A stretch of DNA of 38,191 bases from Treponema sp. (GTDB lineage Bacteria > Spirochaetota > Spirochaetia > Treponematales > Treponemataceae): the NCBI GenBank assembly GCA_017551545.1, contig JAFZLJ010000052.1, positions 1-38,191 of the forward strand, written 5' to 3'. Position 1 is the stretch's first letter, and every line of letters starts with the position of its first letter. A program made the translations under genes and the position numbers. Below the pieces are notes generated by a model. That model was given only the letters and a program-made list of their open reading frames with translations, was not told the origin of the DNA and did no database searches. Positions 11,933 through 20,460 of this stretch are shown one piece after another.

Positions 11933-14065
11933 TTACTTCCGTCTAACTTCAAACTCCTGGGTGTTTTTGCGGGCCTTTTCGTTTGTTTCGTTCTGATATT
12001 TGTAGTGTTCGTAAAGCATTTTCTGGGCACGAACCTTTGAAGAACGTTTAGCGTCTATTGGCTCCCAGGTTCCGTTTGACTGCAAAACTTCGGCATTTGT
12101 GTTGTCTTCAAAATACATATCAAGCCATGACTTTACCTGACGGAATGCTGTTTTATCAAGAATAGGGAACATAAGCTCAATGCGGCGGTCTAAGTTTCTG
12201 CTCATCCAGTCTGCACTTGAACAGTAAAGCTCCGGAGTTCCTGCATTCTGGAAATAGAAGATTCGTGCGTGCTCAAGGTAGCGGTCTACAATAGAAACAA
12301 CACTTATATTTTCACTCAAACCTTTAACTCCAGGAACGAGCATACAGATTCCGCGTATATTAAGCATAACCTTTACACCAGCCTGACTAGCCTTGTACAA
12401 AGCATTAATTACTTCTTCGTGAGTAAGACTGTTCATTTTTGCAATAATCAGTCCCGGCTGCTCAGGAGTGCTTCGTTCAATTTCACGTTGAATCATGTTC
12501 AGGATTCTGTCTTTCAAAGTAACAGGTGCCATACCAAGATGCTTCATATTCTGCAAAGTAGAATAGCCTGTTACAAGATTAAAGAACAACGAAACGTCAT
12601 TAGCAATTTCCTGATTTGCTGTGAACAACGAAATATCAGAATACAATTTTGCAGTTTTAGTATTGTAGTTTCCTGTTGCAAGGTGAACGTATCTGCGGAT
12701 TGTATCTGATTCACGGCGGATTACCATTAAAACTTTTGCGTGAACTTTAAGATTAACAAGACCATATATAACAGTAACGCCTGCCTGTTCAAGCTCATTG
12801 GCCCAGGCAATGTTGCGCTCTTCGTCAAAGCGGGCTTTAAGTTCAACAAGAACAACTACCTGTTTTCCACGCTGTGCTGCCCGTTCAAGTGCATCAATAA
12901 TCGGGGAATTACGGCCTGTGCGGTACAAGGTCATTTTTATTGCAAGAACGTTATCATCATCTGCGGCGTCATTTAAGAATTTTACAACCGGTTCATAAGA
13001 TTCATATGGTACATGAAGAATCTTGTCATGAAGCTTAAGTGTGTCCCAGTAAGGTTCATCTTCGGGAAGATCTACAGGGTAAAAGTGTTCCCATTCTTCA
13101 AAACTAAGGCGGCCTGTTTCGTCGGCATCGCGAAGTTCAAGAAGTCCGCTTGGGTCAAGCATTCCTTCTGTTTTGTAAACATCTTCTTCTGTAAGCTCCA
13201 GATGCTGCATAAGAAAATCGCGAAGTGTTTTTGAAGTTCCGTTGCACTGCATTTGAACAGGGAATGAAGATTTTCGCTGAATCAAAACATCTTCCATTGC
13301 ATGAATAAAGTTTGAACCGGAATCTTCATCAACGGCAAAGTCGGCATCGCGGGCAACTTTAAATACAAGTGTTTCTTCAACTTCAAAGCCCGGGAACAGC
13401 TGGGTTCCGCAGAAGGTAATAATATCATCAATCATTGCAAACTGGCGGGCTTTTACTCTTCCATCTGTAGGGAGCCAGTACAGCTTTGAAATACCGCTTG
13501 GAATTTCTACAAAAGCAATTCGCGGCTGGTCATCATCTCCCTTAAAAATTTCAGAAGTTGTTTTAATTCCGGCAATAGGCTTAAGAAGGAAGCCTGCATA
13601 AACATCAAGATTTTTTATATGAGGAAAAGGTTCTGTGTCTGTTCGAAGCGGTGTCAAAAGCGGAAATATTTCTGAACGGAAAAGCTTCTGCAAATATTCA
13701 GTTTGCTGCGGAGTGTACTGATCAGGTTTTACATAAACAAGACCTTCTTTTCCAAGGGCGGGCAATAAATCATTTACAAGACATTCCTGCTGCTGGCGGA
13801 TTATCTGGTGAGCGCGGGCACTAATACTAGAAAGCACCATTTTTGGAGTAAGCCCCGAAGCATCTGCAAAATCGGGATTTGATTCAAGCATTCGTTTTGT
13901 AGCGGCTACACGTACCTGGAAAAACTCGTCAAAGTTAGAAGAGACAATTGAAAGAAACTGAAGTCGCTCCAATAGAGGAAGCTCTTTGCGCAACCCCTGC
14001 TTTAGTACTCTGGCGTTGAATTCCAGCCACGATAATTCTCTGTTAAAAAATATTGTTTCTATCAT
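11933..14065 (-). CDS. ppk: Polyphosphate kinase
   Basis: A 710-residue PPK1, which reversibly makes inorganic polyphosphate from ATP. The N-terminal domain begins FFNRELSWLEFNARVL and continues FLSIVSSNFDEFFQVRV. The catalytic part includes the arginine-containing IKMTLYRTG, the VELKARFDEERNI motif and YVHLATGNYN, whose His461 is the expected phospho-histidine. The C-terminal CSSADWMSRNLDRRIE motif is also present. Length is normal. GGGAT lies upstream of the ATG. It is the third gene of a minus-strand set with a GH63-like gene and a Ppx/GppA gene, but a hairpin with a T run at 14080-14113 separates it from ppx, so it may be partly transcribed on its own. Confidence 0.97.
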   Translation of the reverse strand: MIETIFFNRELSWLEFNARVLKQGLRKELPLLERLQFLSIVSSNFDEFFQVRVAATKRMLESNPDFADASGLTPKMVLSSISARAHQIIRQQQECLVNDLLPALGKEGLVYVKPDQYTPQQTEYLQKLFRSEIFPLLTPLRTDTEPFPHIKNLDVYAGFLLKPIAGIKTTSEIFKGDDDQPRIAFVEIPSGISKLYWLPTDGRVKARQFAMIDDIITFCGTQLFPGFEVEETLVFKVARDADFAVDEDSGSNFIHAMEDVLIQRKSSFPVQMQCNGTSKTLRDFLMQHLELTEEDVYKTEGMLDPSGLLELRDADETGRLSFEEWEHFYPVDLPEDEPYWDTLKLHDKILHVPYESYEPVVKFLNDAADDDNVLAIKMTLYRTGRNSPIIDALERAAQRGKQVVVLVELKARFDEERNIAWANELEQAGVTVIYGLVNLKVHAKVLMVIRRESDTIRRYVHLATGNYNTKTAKLYSDISLFTANQEIANDVSLFFNLVTGYSTLQNMKHLGMAPVTLKDRILNMIQREIERSTPEQPGLIIAKMNSLTHEEVINALYKASQAGVKVMLNIRGICMLVPGVKGLSENISVVSIVDRYLEHARIFYFQNAGTPELYCSSADWMSRNLDRRIELMFPILDKTAFRQVKSWLDMYFEDNTNAEVLQSNGTWEPIDAKRSSKVRAQKMLYEHYKYQNETNEKARKNTQEFEVRRK

Positions 14066-14079
14066 AGTAAATCCCTTTT

Positions 14080-14113
14080 AAAAAAAGATTATCGGGTCAA
14101 GCCCGATAATGAC
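14080..14113 (-). terminator. Hairpin with T run between ppx and ppk
   Basis: Read on the minus strand, ATTATCGGG, a 5-nt CTTGA loop and CCCGATAAT are followed by C and seven T. This is a canonical intrinsic terminator built from a dispersed palindrome (14087-14113), placed 14 nt before the ppk start codon. It would uncouple or attenuate ppk relative to the upstream genes. Confidence 0.75.
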
Positions 14114-14120
14114 AAATCCT

Positions 14121-14147
14121 GTCATTGCCGGGCTTGACCCGGCAATC
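14121..14147. repeat. Dispersed palindrome GTCATTGCCGGG...CCCGGCAATC
   Basis: Perfect stem ATTGCCGGG/CCCGGCAAT with a CTTGA loop, in opposite orientation to the copy at 14087-14113 and only 7 nt away. It sits just after the ppx stop codon. Confidence 0.85.
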
Positions 14148-14149
14148 TC

Positions 14150-15679
14150 TCATAACAAAATTACCTTATAACCAAAAATGCTTTCGAACATGCCCGACTT
14201 TTCGCTCATGGCAATTTTTTCAAGTACGGTGTTCTTTGATTTTTTTGTCTGAAGATACATCGTGTTGTCCTGAAACTTTATGCTGAAGTCGTTGAACTTC
14301 TGGATATGTCCGCGGTCCATGGCATCGGCAATTCGCAAAATGGCAGTAAGCTTCAAAATAGTCATTCGGTCGGAACGAGGCAGCATAAGGAAACTGTCTT
14401 CATCCTGTGGAACCGAACTACCTTTATGATATTTTGCAATTTCAGAAACGATTGTATTATCTTTGCGTGACAATCCAAAAATCTCTGAATTACGGATTAT
14501 ATAACTTGAATGAATATTATGGTTGTCGTAGCGTATAAACGCCCCGATATCATGCAGAATTGCAGCTGTTTCAAGAAGTGTACGCGCGTGTTCATCAAGG
14601 GCAATTTCTTTTTTCAAAGTATCATAAATCTTGGCAGCAATCATTCGTACACATTCTGCGTGGCTTTCGTCCCCATGATATTTTCGCAGGAGGTTTCTTG
14701 CAGAGGCAGTAATCTGCATGTCGAATTCCTTCTGGAGTTCTTCATTTTCTGTAGAAATCTGACTGAGCAATATTCCATTACGGATATTTGTTTCAGGAAC
14801 TAAAATTGTCTGAACTTTTGTAAGGTGAATAAACAGGTTGTAAATTAAAAGACTTGTCTGGAGTGTTTCTGCTTCTGCATAAGGAATCTTAAAGCGGGCA
14901 ACACATTCATCAACAGAGTATTCCTGAATATCCTGAACAAAGGCATCAAAAGCATCGCGTTCAATTGACCACAAGAAAGTAGAAACAGGCTTTCCAATAA
15001 GAAGCGCCGTCATAGTCAAATCCTGGCCAACTGCAATAAACTGCTTTACCTTTGAAAGATCAATTTCACTTTCGAGCGAACCCTTTGTGTTGTTTATAGA
15101 CTCTTCAATATAGCGCTGAATATCATCATAAGAGGTAGTAAGATTTTTCATCTGCTGTTCAATACGAACAGTTCCAAGACGCAGCGAATGAACCCCCGCC
15201 ATCTTACCGTTTGAAATCATCATCATTTCGGTGGTGCTTCCGCCAACAACAAGAATCATTGTATCTTCAGTTTTAAAATCAATCGGCTGATCTTTTATGG
15301 CTTCGGTTACTGCAAGGTACATGAGCTTGTTTTCTTCTACGCCGTCTACAATCTGAATTCTAAAGCCTGTCTGTACGCGGATACGGTCCATAACAGGGTC
15401 ACTGTTTTTTGCATCGCGGAAGGTACTTGTTGCAAAGCAGGTAGTTTCGGCAGGAGTTATTCCCCAACCGGCAAGCTGCTCCTTGTAGCGCAAAAGCGTT
15501 TGAATAAGCAGACCCTGTGTTTCTTGAGAAATCTGTCCTGTAGTGATAGTGTCTTTACCAATAGATAAAGGCACATCGGAGCGGTCGAGGACATTCTGTT
15601 TTCTTTCCTGTGTGAATTCGGCAACCAGGAGACGCACCCCAGTCGAACCGATTTCAATGACAGATTCAGGGGTCGCCAT
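14150..15679 (-). CDS. Ppx/GppA-type phosphatase with C-terminal HD domain
   Basis: A 509-residue member of the exopolyphosphatase/pppGpp phosphatase family. Residues 1 to about 300 are the two-lobed ASKHA fold (VIEIGSTGVRLLVAEF, CFATSTFRDAKNSD, VEENKLMYLAVTEA). From about 315 a helical HD-type domain follows, with HD at H376-D377 (AAILHDIGAFI). Next to ppk it is expected to break down polyphosphate. Two usually acidic phosphate-loop residues differ: the first Asp is Glu9, and the Asp of the DIGGGSTE loop aligns with Val144 (VVGGSTTE), so activity may be altered. The start is fixed by AGGAGA upstream. It lies 16 nt downstream of the GH63-like gene. Confidence 0.88.
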   Translation of the reverse strand: MATPESVIEIGSTGVRLLVAEFTQERKQNVLDRSDVPLSIGKDTITTGQISQETQGLLIQTLLRYKEQLAGWGITPAETTCFATSTFRDAKNSDPVMDRIRVQTGFRIQIVDGVEENKLMYLAVTEAIKDQPIDFKTEDTMILVVGGSTTEMMMISNGKMAGVHSLRLGTVRIEQQMKNLTTSYDDIQRYIEESINNTKGSLESEIDLSKVKQFIAVGQDLTMTALLIGKPVSTFLWSIERDAFDAFVQDIQEYSVDECVARFKIPYAEAETLQTSLLIYNLFIHLTKVQTILVPETNIRNGILLSQISTENEELQKEFDMQITASARNLLRKYHGDESHAECVRMIAAKIYDTLKKEIALDEHARTLLETAAILHDIGAFIRYDNHNIHSSYIIRNSEIFGLSRKDNTIVSEIAKYHKGSSVPQDEDSFLMLPRSDRMTILKLTAILRIADAMDRGHIQKFNDFSIKFQDNTMYLQTKKSKNTVLEKIAMSEKSGMFESIFGYKVILL

Positions 15680-15695
15680 AAAAATCTCCTGCTGA

Positions 15696-17126
15696 CTATA
15701 GCTTGTCTATAAGCATAGAGCATTTGCCCGACGGAATAGGCAAAGTCTTTTTCTTCTGGTCCAGGATATTGATTGTAAAGTAATAGAGCTTTTCGCTTTC
15801 CATCTGAATGCCCCAGCCACGGTCGCTCTTGTTGCTCAAAATTGTGATGAGGTTTCGTTTAAGAGAAAGTTTTTCAATACCCATGATTTCAAGGTTCGGA
15901 ATAATCCAGTCTACAGTCTTGCGTGGAAGGCTTATAGAAAGTCCGATTATGTTTTCAATCATCAAGGCGATTGTAGAAAGTCCTGCTGTAAGAATGTAGC
16001 GCTTGCGTGGGAAGTTTGGTTTGCCTTTAAGAACAGCTTTTCCTTCTTTTGTAGGAAGATATGCTTCCCAAAGGTCACCGGCCTGCTTAGAATCGTTTGG
16101 CATAAGTCCGTCGAGTACATAATAAAGGTGGCGGATTGCACATTCGCGGGCAAGCTCATATTTTCCGTATTTTTCAAGGCCTTTTATAACCATAAAGTTA
16201 AATGCTGGGAAAACGCTTCCACAGTAGCCGTTTCCATCTTCGCGGAAGTTAGGGTCATCTGCACTCAGCGATGGGAATGGATGATCTGTACCAAATGAAT
16301 CAGGATCATTCAAGTGATTAACAAGCTCTTCTGCTTTGTCTGCGTTTGGAATTTCTGCAAGCATTGGCCAGAAACCGGCAATTGTCTTTGTTTTAAGACG
16401 GTTCTGACCTTTGTCCAGATCGTAGTAGAAGTTTGTATCACTATCCCACATGAGGGAGTTTATTCTGGTTTTAATAGAGAAATACATCTTGCGGTACTGG
16501 AAGCTCAAATCTTTGTCGTTCAAAATATCACCCAGTGCCGACATATATGATGCGTTAATTGCCATACAGGCGTTAAAGTCTACAGGATAAACAGCGTCTT
16601 TGCGTGGAGAGTTTGACATACCGCTTGCTGCTGCCGGAACTGCATACAAACCGTTGTCTTTCTTGAAATTTGCATCAATCCAGGCCATGTATTTAAGAAG
16701 GGTAGGCATAACCTCTTTGATTCGTCGCTTGTTTGCAGACTTGTGGTAAAGGTTATATTCGGCCCATGCAAAAAGAGGCAGGTCAAGACCGTTCGGATTC
16801 TTTTTATCTACAACCGGTTCGTTTGTAGAAACATCATATCTATTACGGATTGCACCGTCTGCTTCCTGACGTGCATAAAAATAATCCAAATTATTGCAGG
16901 CATCAAAATTCCTGTTAGAGTAAACGAGAAAGAATGAAGAAAAAATAGATTCAAACTGGTTTATTATCATCTTTCCATTTTCGGGATAAATAAATAATCC
17001 GTCGTTTGACTGTTCGCCTGTAGCAGGATCAGTCCAGAAAGCTGAAACCCAGGACCAGGTTTTATTATAAATATCTACAAAATCCTGATCATAAAAATGA
17101 ATCTGGGGAAAATCGTGCTTGTTCAC
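15696..17126 (-). CDS. GH63/trehalase-like (alpha/alpha)6-barrel protein, possibly inactive
   Basis: A 476-residue protein starting at GTG (17124-17126) with AGGAG 5 nt upstream. It resembles bacterial glycosidases of the GH63/GH37 clan: DGLFIYPENGKMIINQFES, DLPLFAWAEYNLY, PVDFNACMAINASYM and GDLWEAYLPTKEG are all typical of the six-hairpin fold. The catalytic base region (E354 in LWEAYLP) is present. The acid motif, usually ESGMDNSPR in this group, reads ASGMSNSPR (168-175 from Ser168), so the expected catalytic Asp is Ser171. The protein may therefore be a sugar-binding or altered enzyme. It is the first gene before ppx and ppk on the minus strand. No signal peptide is seen. A weak TATACT lies at 17177-17182. 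Confidence 0.75.
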   Translation of the reverse strand: MNKHDFPQIHFYDQDFVDIYNKTWSWVSAFWTDPATGEQSNDGLFIYPENGKMIINQFESIFSSFFLVYSNRNFDACNNLDYFYARQEADGAIRNRYDVSTNEPVVDKKNPNGLDLPLFAWAEYNLYHKSANKRRIKEVMPTLLKYMAWIDANFKKDNGLYAVPAAASGMSNSPRKDAVYPVDFNACMAINASYMSALGDILNDKDLSFQYRKMYFSIKTRINSLMWDSDTNFYYDLDKGQNRLKTKTIAGFWPMLAEIPNADKAEELVNHLNDPDSFGTDHPFPSLSADDPNFREDGNGYCGSVFPAFNFMVIKGLEKYGKYELARECAIRHLYYVLDGLMPNDSKQAGDLWEAYLPTKEGKAVLKGKPNFPRKRYILTAGLSTIALMIENIIGLSISLPRKTVDWIIPNLEIMGIEKLSLKRNLITILSNKSDRGWGIQMESEKLYYFTINILDQKKKTLPIPSGKCSMLIDKL

Positions 17127-17279
17127 AATAACTCCTAAACTTGTTTTAAATAAATAGAAATTTTCTCTCTATATATAGTATAACACAGAATTTTCAAAAA
17201 CGGTGAAAAAATTGATAATATTTTATAAATTTTTTTTATTTTGTCTAGGGGTCAATCGTTAATAAGCCAATCAGGTCTA

Positions 17280-18203
17280 CTAAAAATACTCTTTAAGAAT
17301 ATCTTTAGCGTAATTGCTGTATTCCGGATCGTCAGAGGCAGCCATAATTTCGTAGTATTTTTTAGCTGCAGCGGTGTCTCCAAGATTGTAGTTGATTCGG
17401 GCTATGTTGCTCAAAAGAATCATGTCTGAAGGATCAAGCTCGTAGCCGCGTTCAAAATATGTTCGGGCTGCTACAAGATCATTCAGGAGCAAGGCAGAAA
17501 TTCCGGCATCATTATATGCAATAACATCTTTTGGATATTCCTTTGTATAAAGCTTTGTAATTTCCATCATGTATGGGTATGCAGCAGGGTCGCCGGTGTT
17601 GTACCATTTTACAAAATATTCATGGATGCTTTCGGGGAAGCCGATGCGCTTTTCTTTTGCAGACTCATTAAATGACCACAACCAGGAATCTGCATATTTT
17701 TTGTTGAGTTCAAAAGTTGTTTTGATTACTTCTGCCTGCTTGTCATATTCACCGCGCATAAAATAGAACTGAGCTTTTCCAAAATACAAATCAAGGCGTT
17801 TTGGATTATACGAAATTCCTTTATTAAGATAATCAAATGCAAGCTGCGAATTTTCATCGTCGTATTCAATTACAGAATAGATGTAAATACTGTCGCCTTC
17901 ATCGTTTTTCGCAGTAAAATATTTACCCTGATAACCATCAGGCAAAAATGATTCAACATGCATCTGCTCAAAAGAGGCCTTGTCTATATACATATTAAAA
18001 TAGCATACATATAATTCAGGATCTTTTTCATCTTCCAGCTGCCACTGTTCAAGGAATGCTTCGGCTTCTTCGGCTTTGTCGTTATTCCACAATTCCCAGA
18101 AGTGATTATAATTGCTTTGTGATTTACTGCTTTTTTCTGCTTTTGCATTTGAAGCGCAGCCCAATAAAAGTAATGGTAGTAAAACTAATAAAAATTTTTT
18201 CAT
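17280..18203 (-). CDS. TPR-repeat lipoprotein
   Basis: A 307-residue exported lipoprotein. The signal MKKFLLVLLPLLLLGC has a good lipobox with lipidation at Cys16. The mature part is rich in helical tetratricopeptide-like repeats, clearest near the C-terminus (AYNDAGISALLLNDLVAARTYFERGYELDPSDMILLSNIARINYNLGDTAAAKKYYEIM, given here in outline) and around residues 125-165. TPR lipoproteins scaffold protein complexes in the periplasm; no partner is evident. AGGAGA supports the start. It is divergent from the MATE gene with only 51 nt between start codons and lies 153 nt upstream of the GH63-like gene on the same strand. Confidence 0.85.
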   Translation of the reverse strand: MKKFLLVLLPLLLLGCASNAKAEKSSKSQSNYNHFWELWNNDKAEEAEAFLEQWQLEDEKDPELYVCYFNMYIDKASFEQMHVESFLPDGYQGKYFTAKNDEGDSIYIYSVIEYDDENSQLAFDYLNKGISYNPKRLDLYFGKAQFYFMRGEYDKQAEVIKTTFELNKKYADSWLWSFNESAKEKRIGFPESIHEYFVKWYNTGDPAAYPYMMEITKLYTKEYPKDVIAYNDAGISALLLNDLVAARTYFERGYELDPSDMILLSNIARINYNLGDTAAAKKYYEIMAASDDPEYSNYAKDILKEYF

Positions 18204-18254
18204 AGTTTTCTCTCCTATTCCCCTAATTTTTTTATTTTGGTATTATTATTTATT

Positions 18255-19637
18255 ATGTCAGATTTGAATGAACAGAACAATAGCCCTAGAGCAGAAAACA
18301 AAATGGGGTACATGCCTATTGGCAAGCTTTTGATTTCTATGTCGCTGCCAATGATGATTTCAATGTTCGTGCAGTCGCTTTACAATATTGTAGACAGTAT
18401 CTTTGTTGCACGTATTTCGGAGAATGCGCTTACTGCAGTTTCCATTGCTTTTCCAATTCAGAACCTTATGTTCTCGGTTGCACTTGGTACGGCTGTAGGT
18501 ATTAACTCTTTGCTTTCGCGTCGTCTTGGAGAAAAGAATTTTGAAGAAGTAGATAAGGTTGCAAATAACGGTGTACTCCTTGCAATCTGCGGCTTTATTA
18601 TTTTTATGATTGTTGGATTTTTTGTTCCGCGTCCTTATTTTGAAAGCCAGACTGATAATGCAGAAATTATTGAATACGGCGTTACTTATATGCGCATTTG
18701 TCTTGTTGCGTGTGCCGGAGTTTTTGGAGCAATTACTTTTGAACGACTTTTGATTTCTACAGGTAAGACAGGCCTTTCTATGGTTTCGCAGCTTACCGGT
18801 ACAGCATTCAACCTTGTGTTTGACCCGATTTTGATTTTTGGTCTGCTCGGATTTCCTGCTATGGGAATTGCCGGTGCGGCTGTAGCAACAGTTCTTGGTC
18901 AATTTGCGGCTATGACTGTTTCGCTTATTTTGAATGTACGCAAGAACAAGGAGATTCATCTTTCGTTCAAGGGACTCAAGCCCAACGGACAGATTATCGG
19001 AAAGATTTACGCAGTTGGTGTTCCTTCGATTATCGTGATGTCTATAGGTTCAATTCTGGTTTACTTCCTGAATATTATTCTTGGTTCATTTACAACAACA
19101 GCAATTGCAGTTTACGGTGTTTACTTTAAGCTTCAGAGCTTTGTATTCATGCCTGTATTTGGTTTGAATAATGGTTCTGTTCCTATTGTTGCCTATAACT
19201 ACGGAGCCCGCAACCGCAAGCGTATTACAAGAACAATTTTCCTCAGCTGTTTTGCAGCCTGTGCAATTATGCTTGTCGGAGTTCTTGTGTTTGAATTGTT
19301 CCCGGCCCAGCTGCTTGCTTTGTTTGCCGCTTCTGATGAAATGCTTAAGATTGGTATTCCGGCCCTGCGTATTATTGCCATTCACTTCCCGATTGCTGCA
19401 TTCTGTATTATTCTTGGTTCTGTATTCCAGGCTCTTGGAAAAGGTATTCAGTCAATGGTTATAAGCTTTGTGCGTCAGTTGATTTTCCTTCTTCCTGCTG
19501 CATGGCTTTTGTCGCTCACAGGAAAGATTGACAACATCTGGTGGTCATTCCTTATTGCCGAAGCTCTTTCTCTTGTTGTTTCCCTGATTTTGCTTAAGCC
19601 GGTGTATGATAAAGAAATTAAGACGATGAGTAATTAG
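18255..19637 (+). CDS. MATE-family multidrug/cation exporter
   Basis: A 460-residue inner-membrane transporter with about 12 hydrophobic segments in two related halves. The first half shows LLISMSLPMMISMFVQSLYNIVDSIFV and AVGINSLLSRRLGEKNFEE, typical of the MepA-like branch; the second repeats the pattern (FVFMPVFGLNNGSVPIVAYNYGARNRKRI). These proteins export drugs or metabolites in exchange for Na+ or H+. I chose the ATG at 18255; an in-frame TTG at 18237 would add MVLLFI but overlaps the likely promoter. TATTAT at 18241-18246 lies 8 nt before the ATG and there is no Shine-Dalgarno sequence. Confidence 0.93.
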   Translation: MSDLNEQNNSPRAENKMGYMPIGKLLISMSLPMMISMFVQSLYNIVDSIFVARISENALTAVSIAFPIQNLMFSVALGTAVGINSLLSRRLGEKNFEEVDKVANNGVLLAICGFIIFMIVGFFVPRPYFESQTDNAEIIEYGVTYMRICLVACAGVFGAITFERLLISTGKTGLSMVSQLTGTAFNLVFDPILIFGLLGFPAMGIAGAAVATVLGQFAAMTVSLILNVRKNKEIHLSFKGLKPNGQIIGKIYAVGVPSIIVMSIGSILVYFLNIILGSFTTTAIAVYGVYFKLQSFVFMPVFGLNNGSVPIVAYNYGARNRKRITRTIFLSCFAACAIMLVGVLVFELFPAQLLALFAASDEMLKIGIPALRIIAIHFPIAAFCIILGSVFQALGKGIQSMVISFVRQLIFLLPAAWLLSLTGKIDNIWWSFLIAEALSLVVSLILLKPVYDKEIKTMSN

Positions 19638-19641
19638 GTTC

Positions 19642-19732
19642 GTCATTGCGAGGAGCGCAAGCGACGTGGCAATCCACATAGGAGAATGCCTTTTTGTATG
19701 TGGATTGCCACGCCCTGCGGGCTCGCAATGAC
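19642..19732. repeat. Long facing pair of dispersed palindromes
   Basis: Left copy 19642-19674 (GTCATTGCGAGGAGCGCAAG... GTGGCAATC) and right copy 19703-19732 (GATTGCCACGCCC... CTCGCAATGAC). CACATA and TATGTG extend the arms inward. The result is a hairpin of about 36-bp arms between the MATE and phosphoesterase genes, which could end MATE transcripts. Confidence 0.85.
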
Positions 19733-19752
19733 ATGGACGGTGCTTTTAAATC

Positions 19753-20382
19753 ATGAAGTTATATATTTCCGACCTGCATTTCTACCACAGCCAGCTCAAT
19801 ACCTCGCTTGATATGCGGGGGTTTGAGTCTGCAGAAGCAATGAACAGCTACATGATTTCTCAGTGGAACTCTAAGGTTCAGGGCGGCGACATTGTAATTG
19901 TAATCGGGGACTTTATTGGCAGCAAAAAACCGCATGAAGTAAACGCCATTTTGCGAAAGCTCAACGGAAAGATTTGTTTGATTGAAGGAAATCACGACAA
20001 GGATTGGCTCAACAAAGATGGCGTAGATTTTGACCGTTTTGAATGGATTAAACCATATGCCGAAATTGAAGATCACGGAAAAAATGTTATATTAAGTCAT
20101 TATCCAACCTTCTGTTATAACCACCAGCATACGCGCGACACAAACAACCAGCCTAAAACCTACATGCTCTATGGTCACGTTCACAACAGTCCCGATGAAA
20201 AACTCGTAAATGAATTTCAGGAAATCACCCGCCGCACAGTCGTAACAAATGTAAAAGGCGTTACCGGCCCCATTCCATGCCAGATGATAAACTGCTTCTG
20301 TATGTTCAGTGATTATAAACCTTTGTCGCTTGAAGAATGGATTGCAGTAGATGCAGCGCGACGTGAAGCAATGAAAAAATAA
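19753..20382 (+). CDS. Calcineurin-like metallophosphoesterase
   Basis: A 209-residue cytoplasmic phosphoesterase with all dimetal-site motifs: SDLHF (D7, H9), GDF (D53), EGNHD (N80, H81), SHYP (H116) and YGHVH (H142, H144). It resembles the small stand-alone bacterial metallophosphatase group, whose substrates are mostly unknown. No Shine-Dalgarno sequence precedes the ATG and no clear promoter is seen; the message may be leaderless or may read through from upstream past the hairpin repeat. The next gene, the XRE-desulfoferrodoxin fusion, begins 78 nt after its stop and has its own promoter-like region. Confidence 0.9.
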   Translation: MKLYISDLHFYHSQLNTSLDMRGFESAEAMNSYMISQWNSKVQGGDIVIVIGDFIGSKKPHEVNAILRKLNGKICLIEGNHDKDWLNKDGVDFDRFEWIKPYAEIEDHGKNVILSHYPTFCYNHQHTRDTNNQPKTYMLYGHVHNSPDEKLVNEFQEITRRTVVTNVKGVTGPIPCQMINCFCMFSDYKPLSLEEWIAVDAARREAMKK

Positions 20383-20395
20383 CTCTACAAAGCGT

Positions 20396-20427
20396 AGGTT
20401 GTATTGTTTGCCTTGAGGTTGTATTGT
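20396..20427 (+). promoter_or_regulatory. Tandem 12-nt direct repeats overlapping a promoter, candidate autoregulatory operator
   Basis: AGGTTGTATTGT occurs twice, at 20396-20407 and 20416-20427, with a 20-nt period of about two helical turns. TTGTAT (20399-20404) and TATTGT (20422-20427), 17 nt apart, could be the -35 and -10 boxes, so a protein bound to the repeats would cover the promoter. GGAGG (20449-20453) then leads to the ATG at 20461. Confidence 0.6.
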
Positions 20428-20460
20428 GTAAATGCAGCTGCAAAAAATGGAGGCATTTAT

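Noticed and set aside
18360..18959. Minus-strand open frame of 199 codons opposite the MATE gene
   Set aside because: Lys- and Asn-rich shadow of a hydrophobic coding sequence; no motif.
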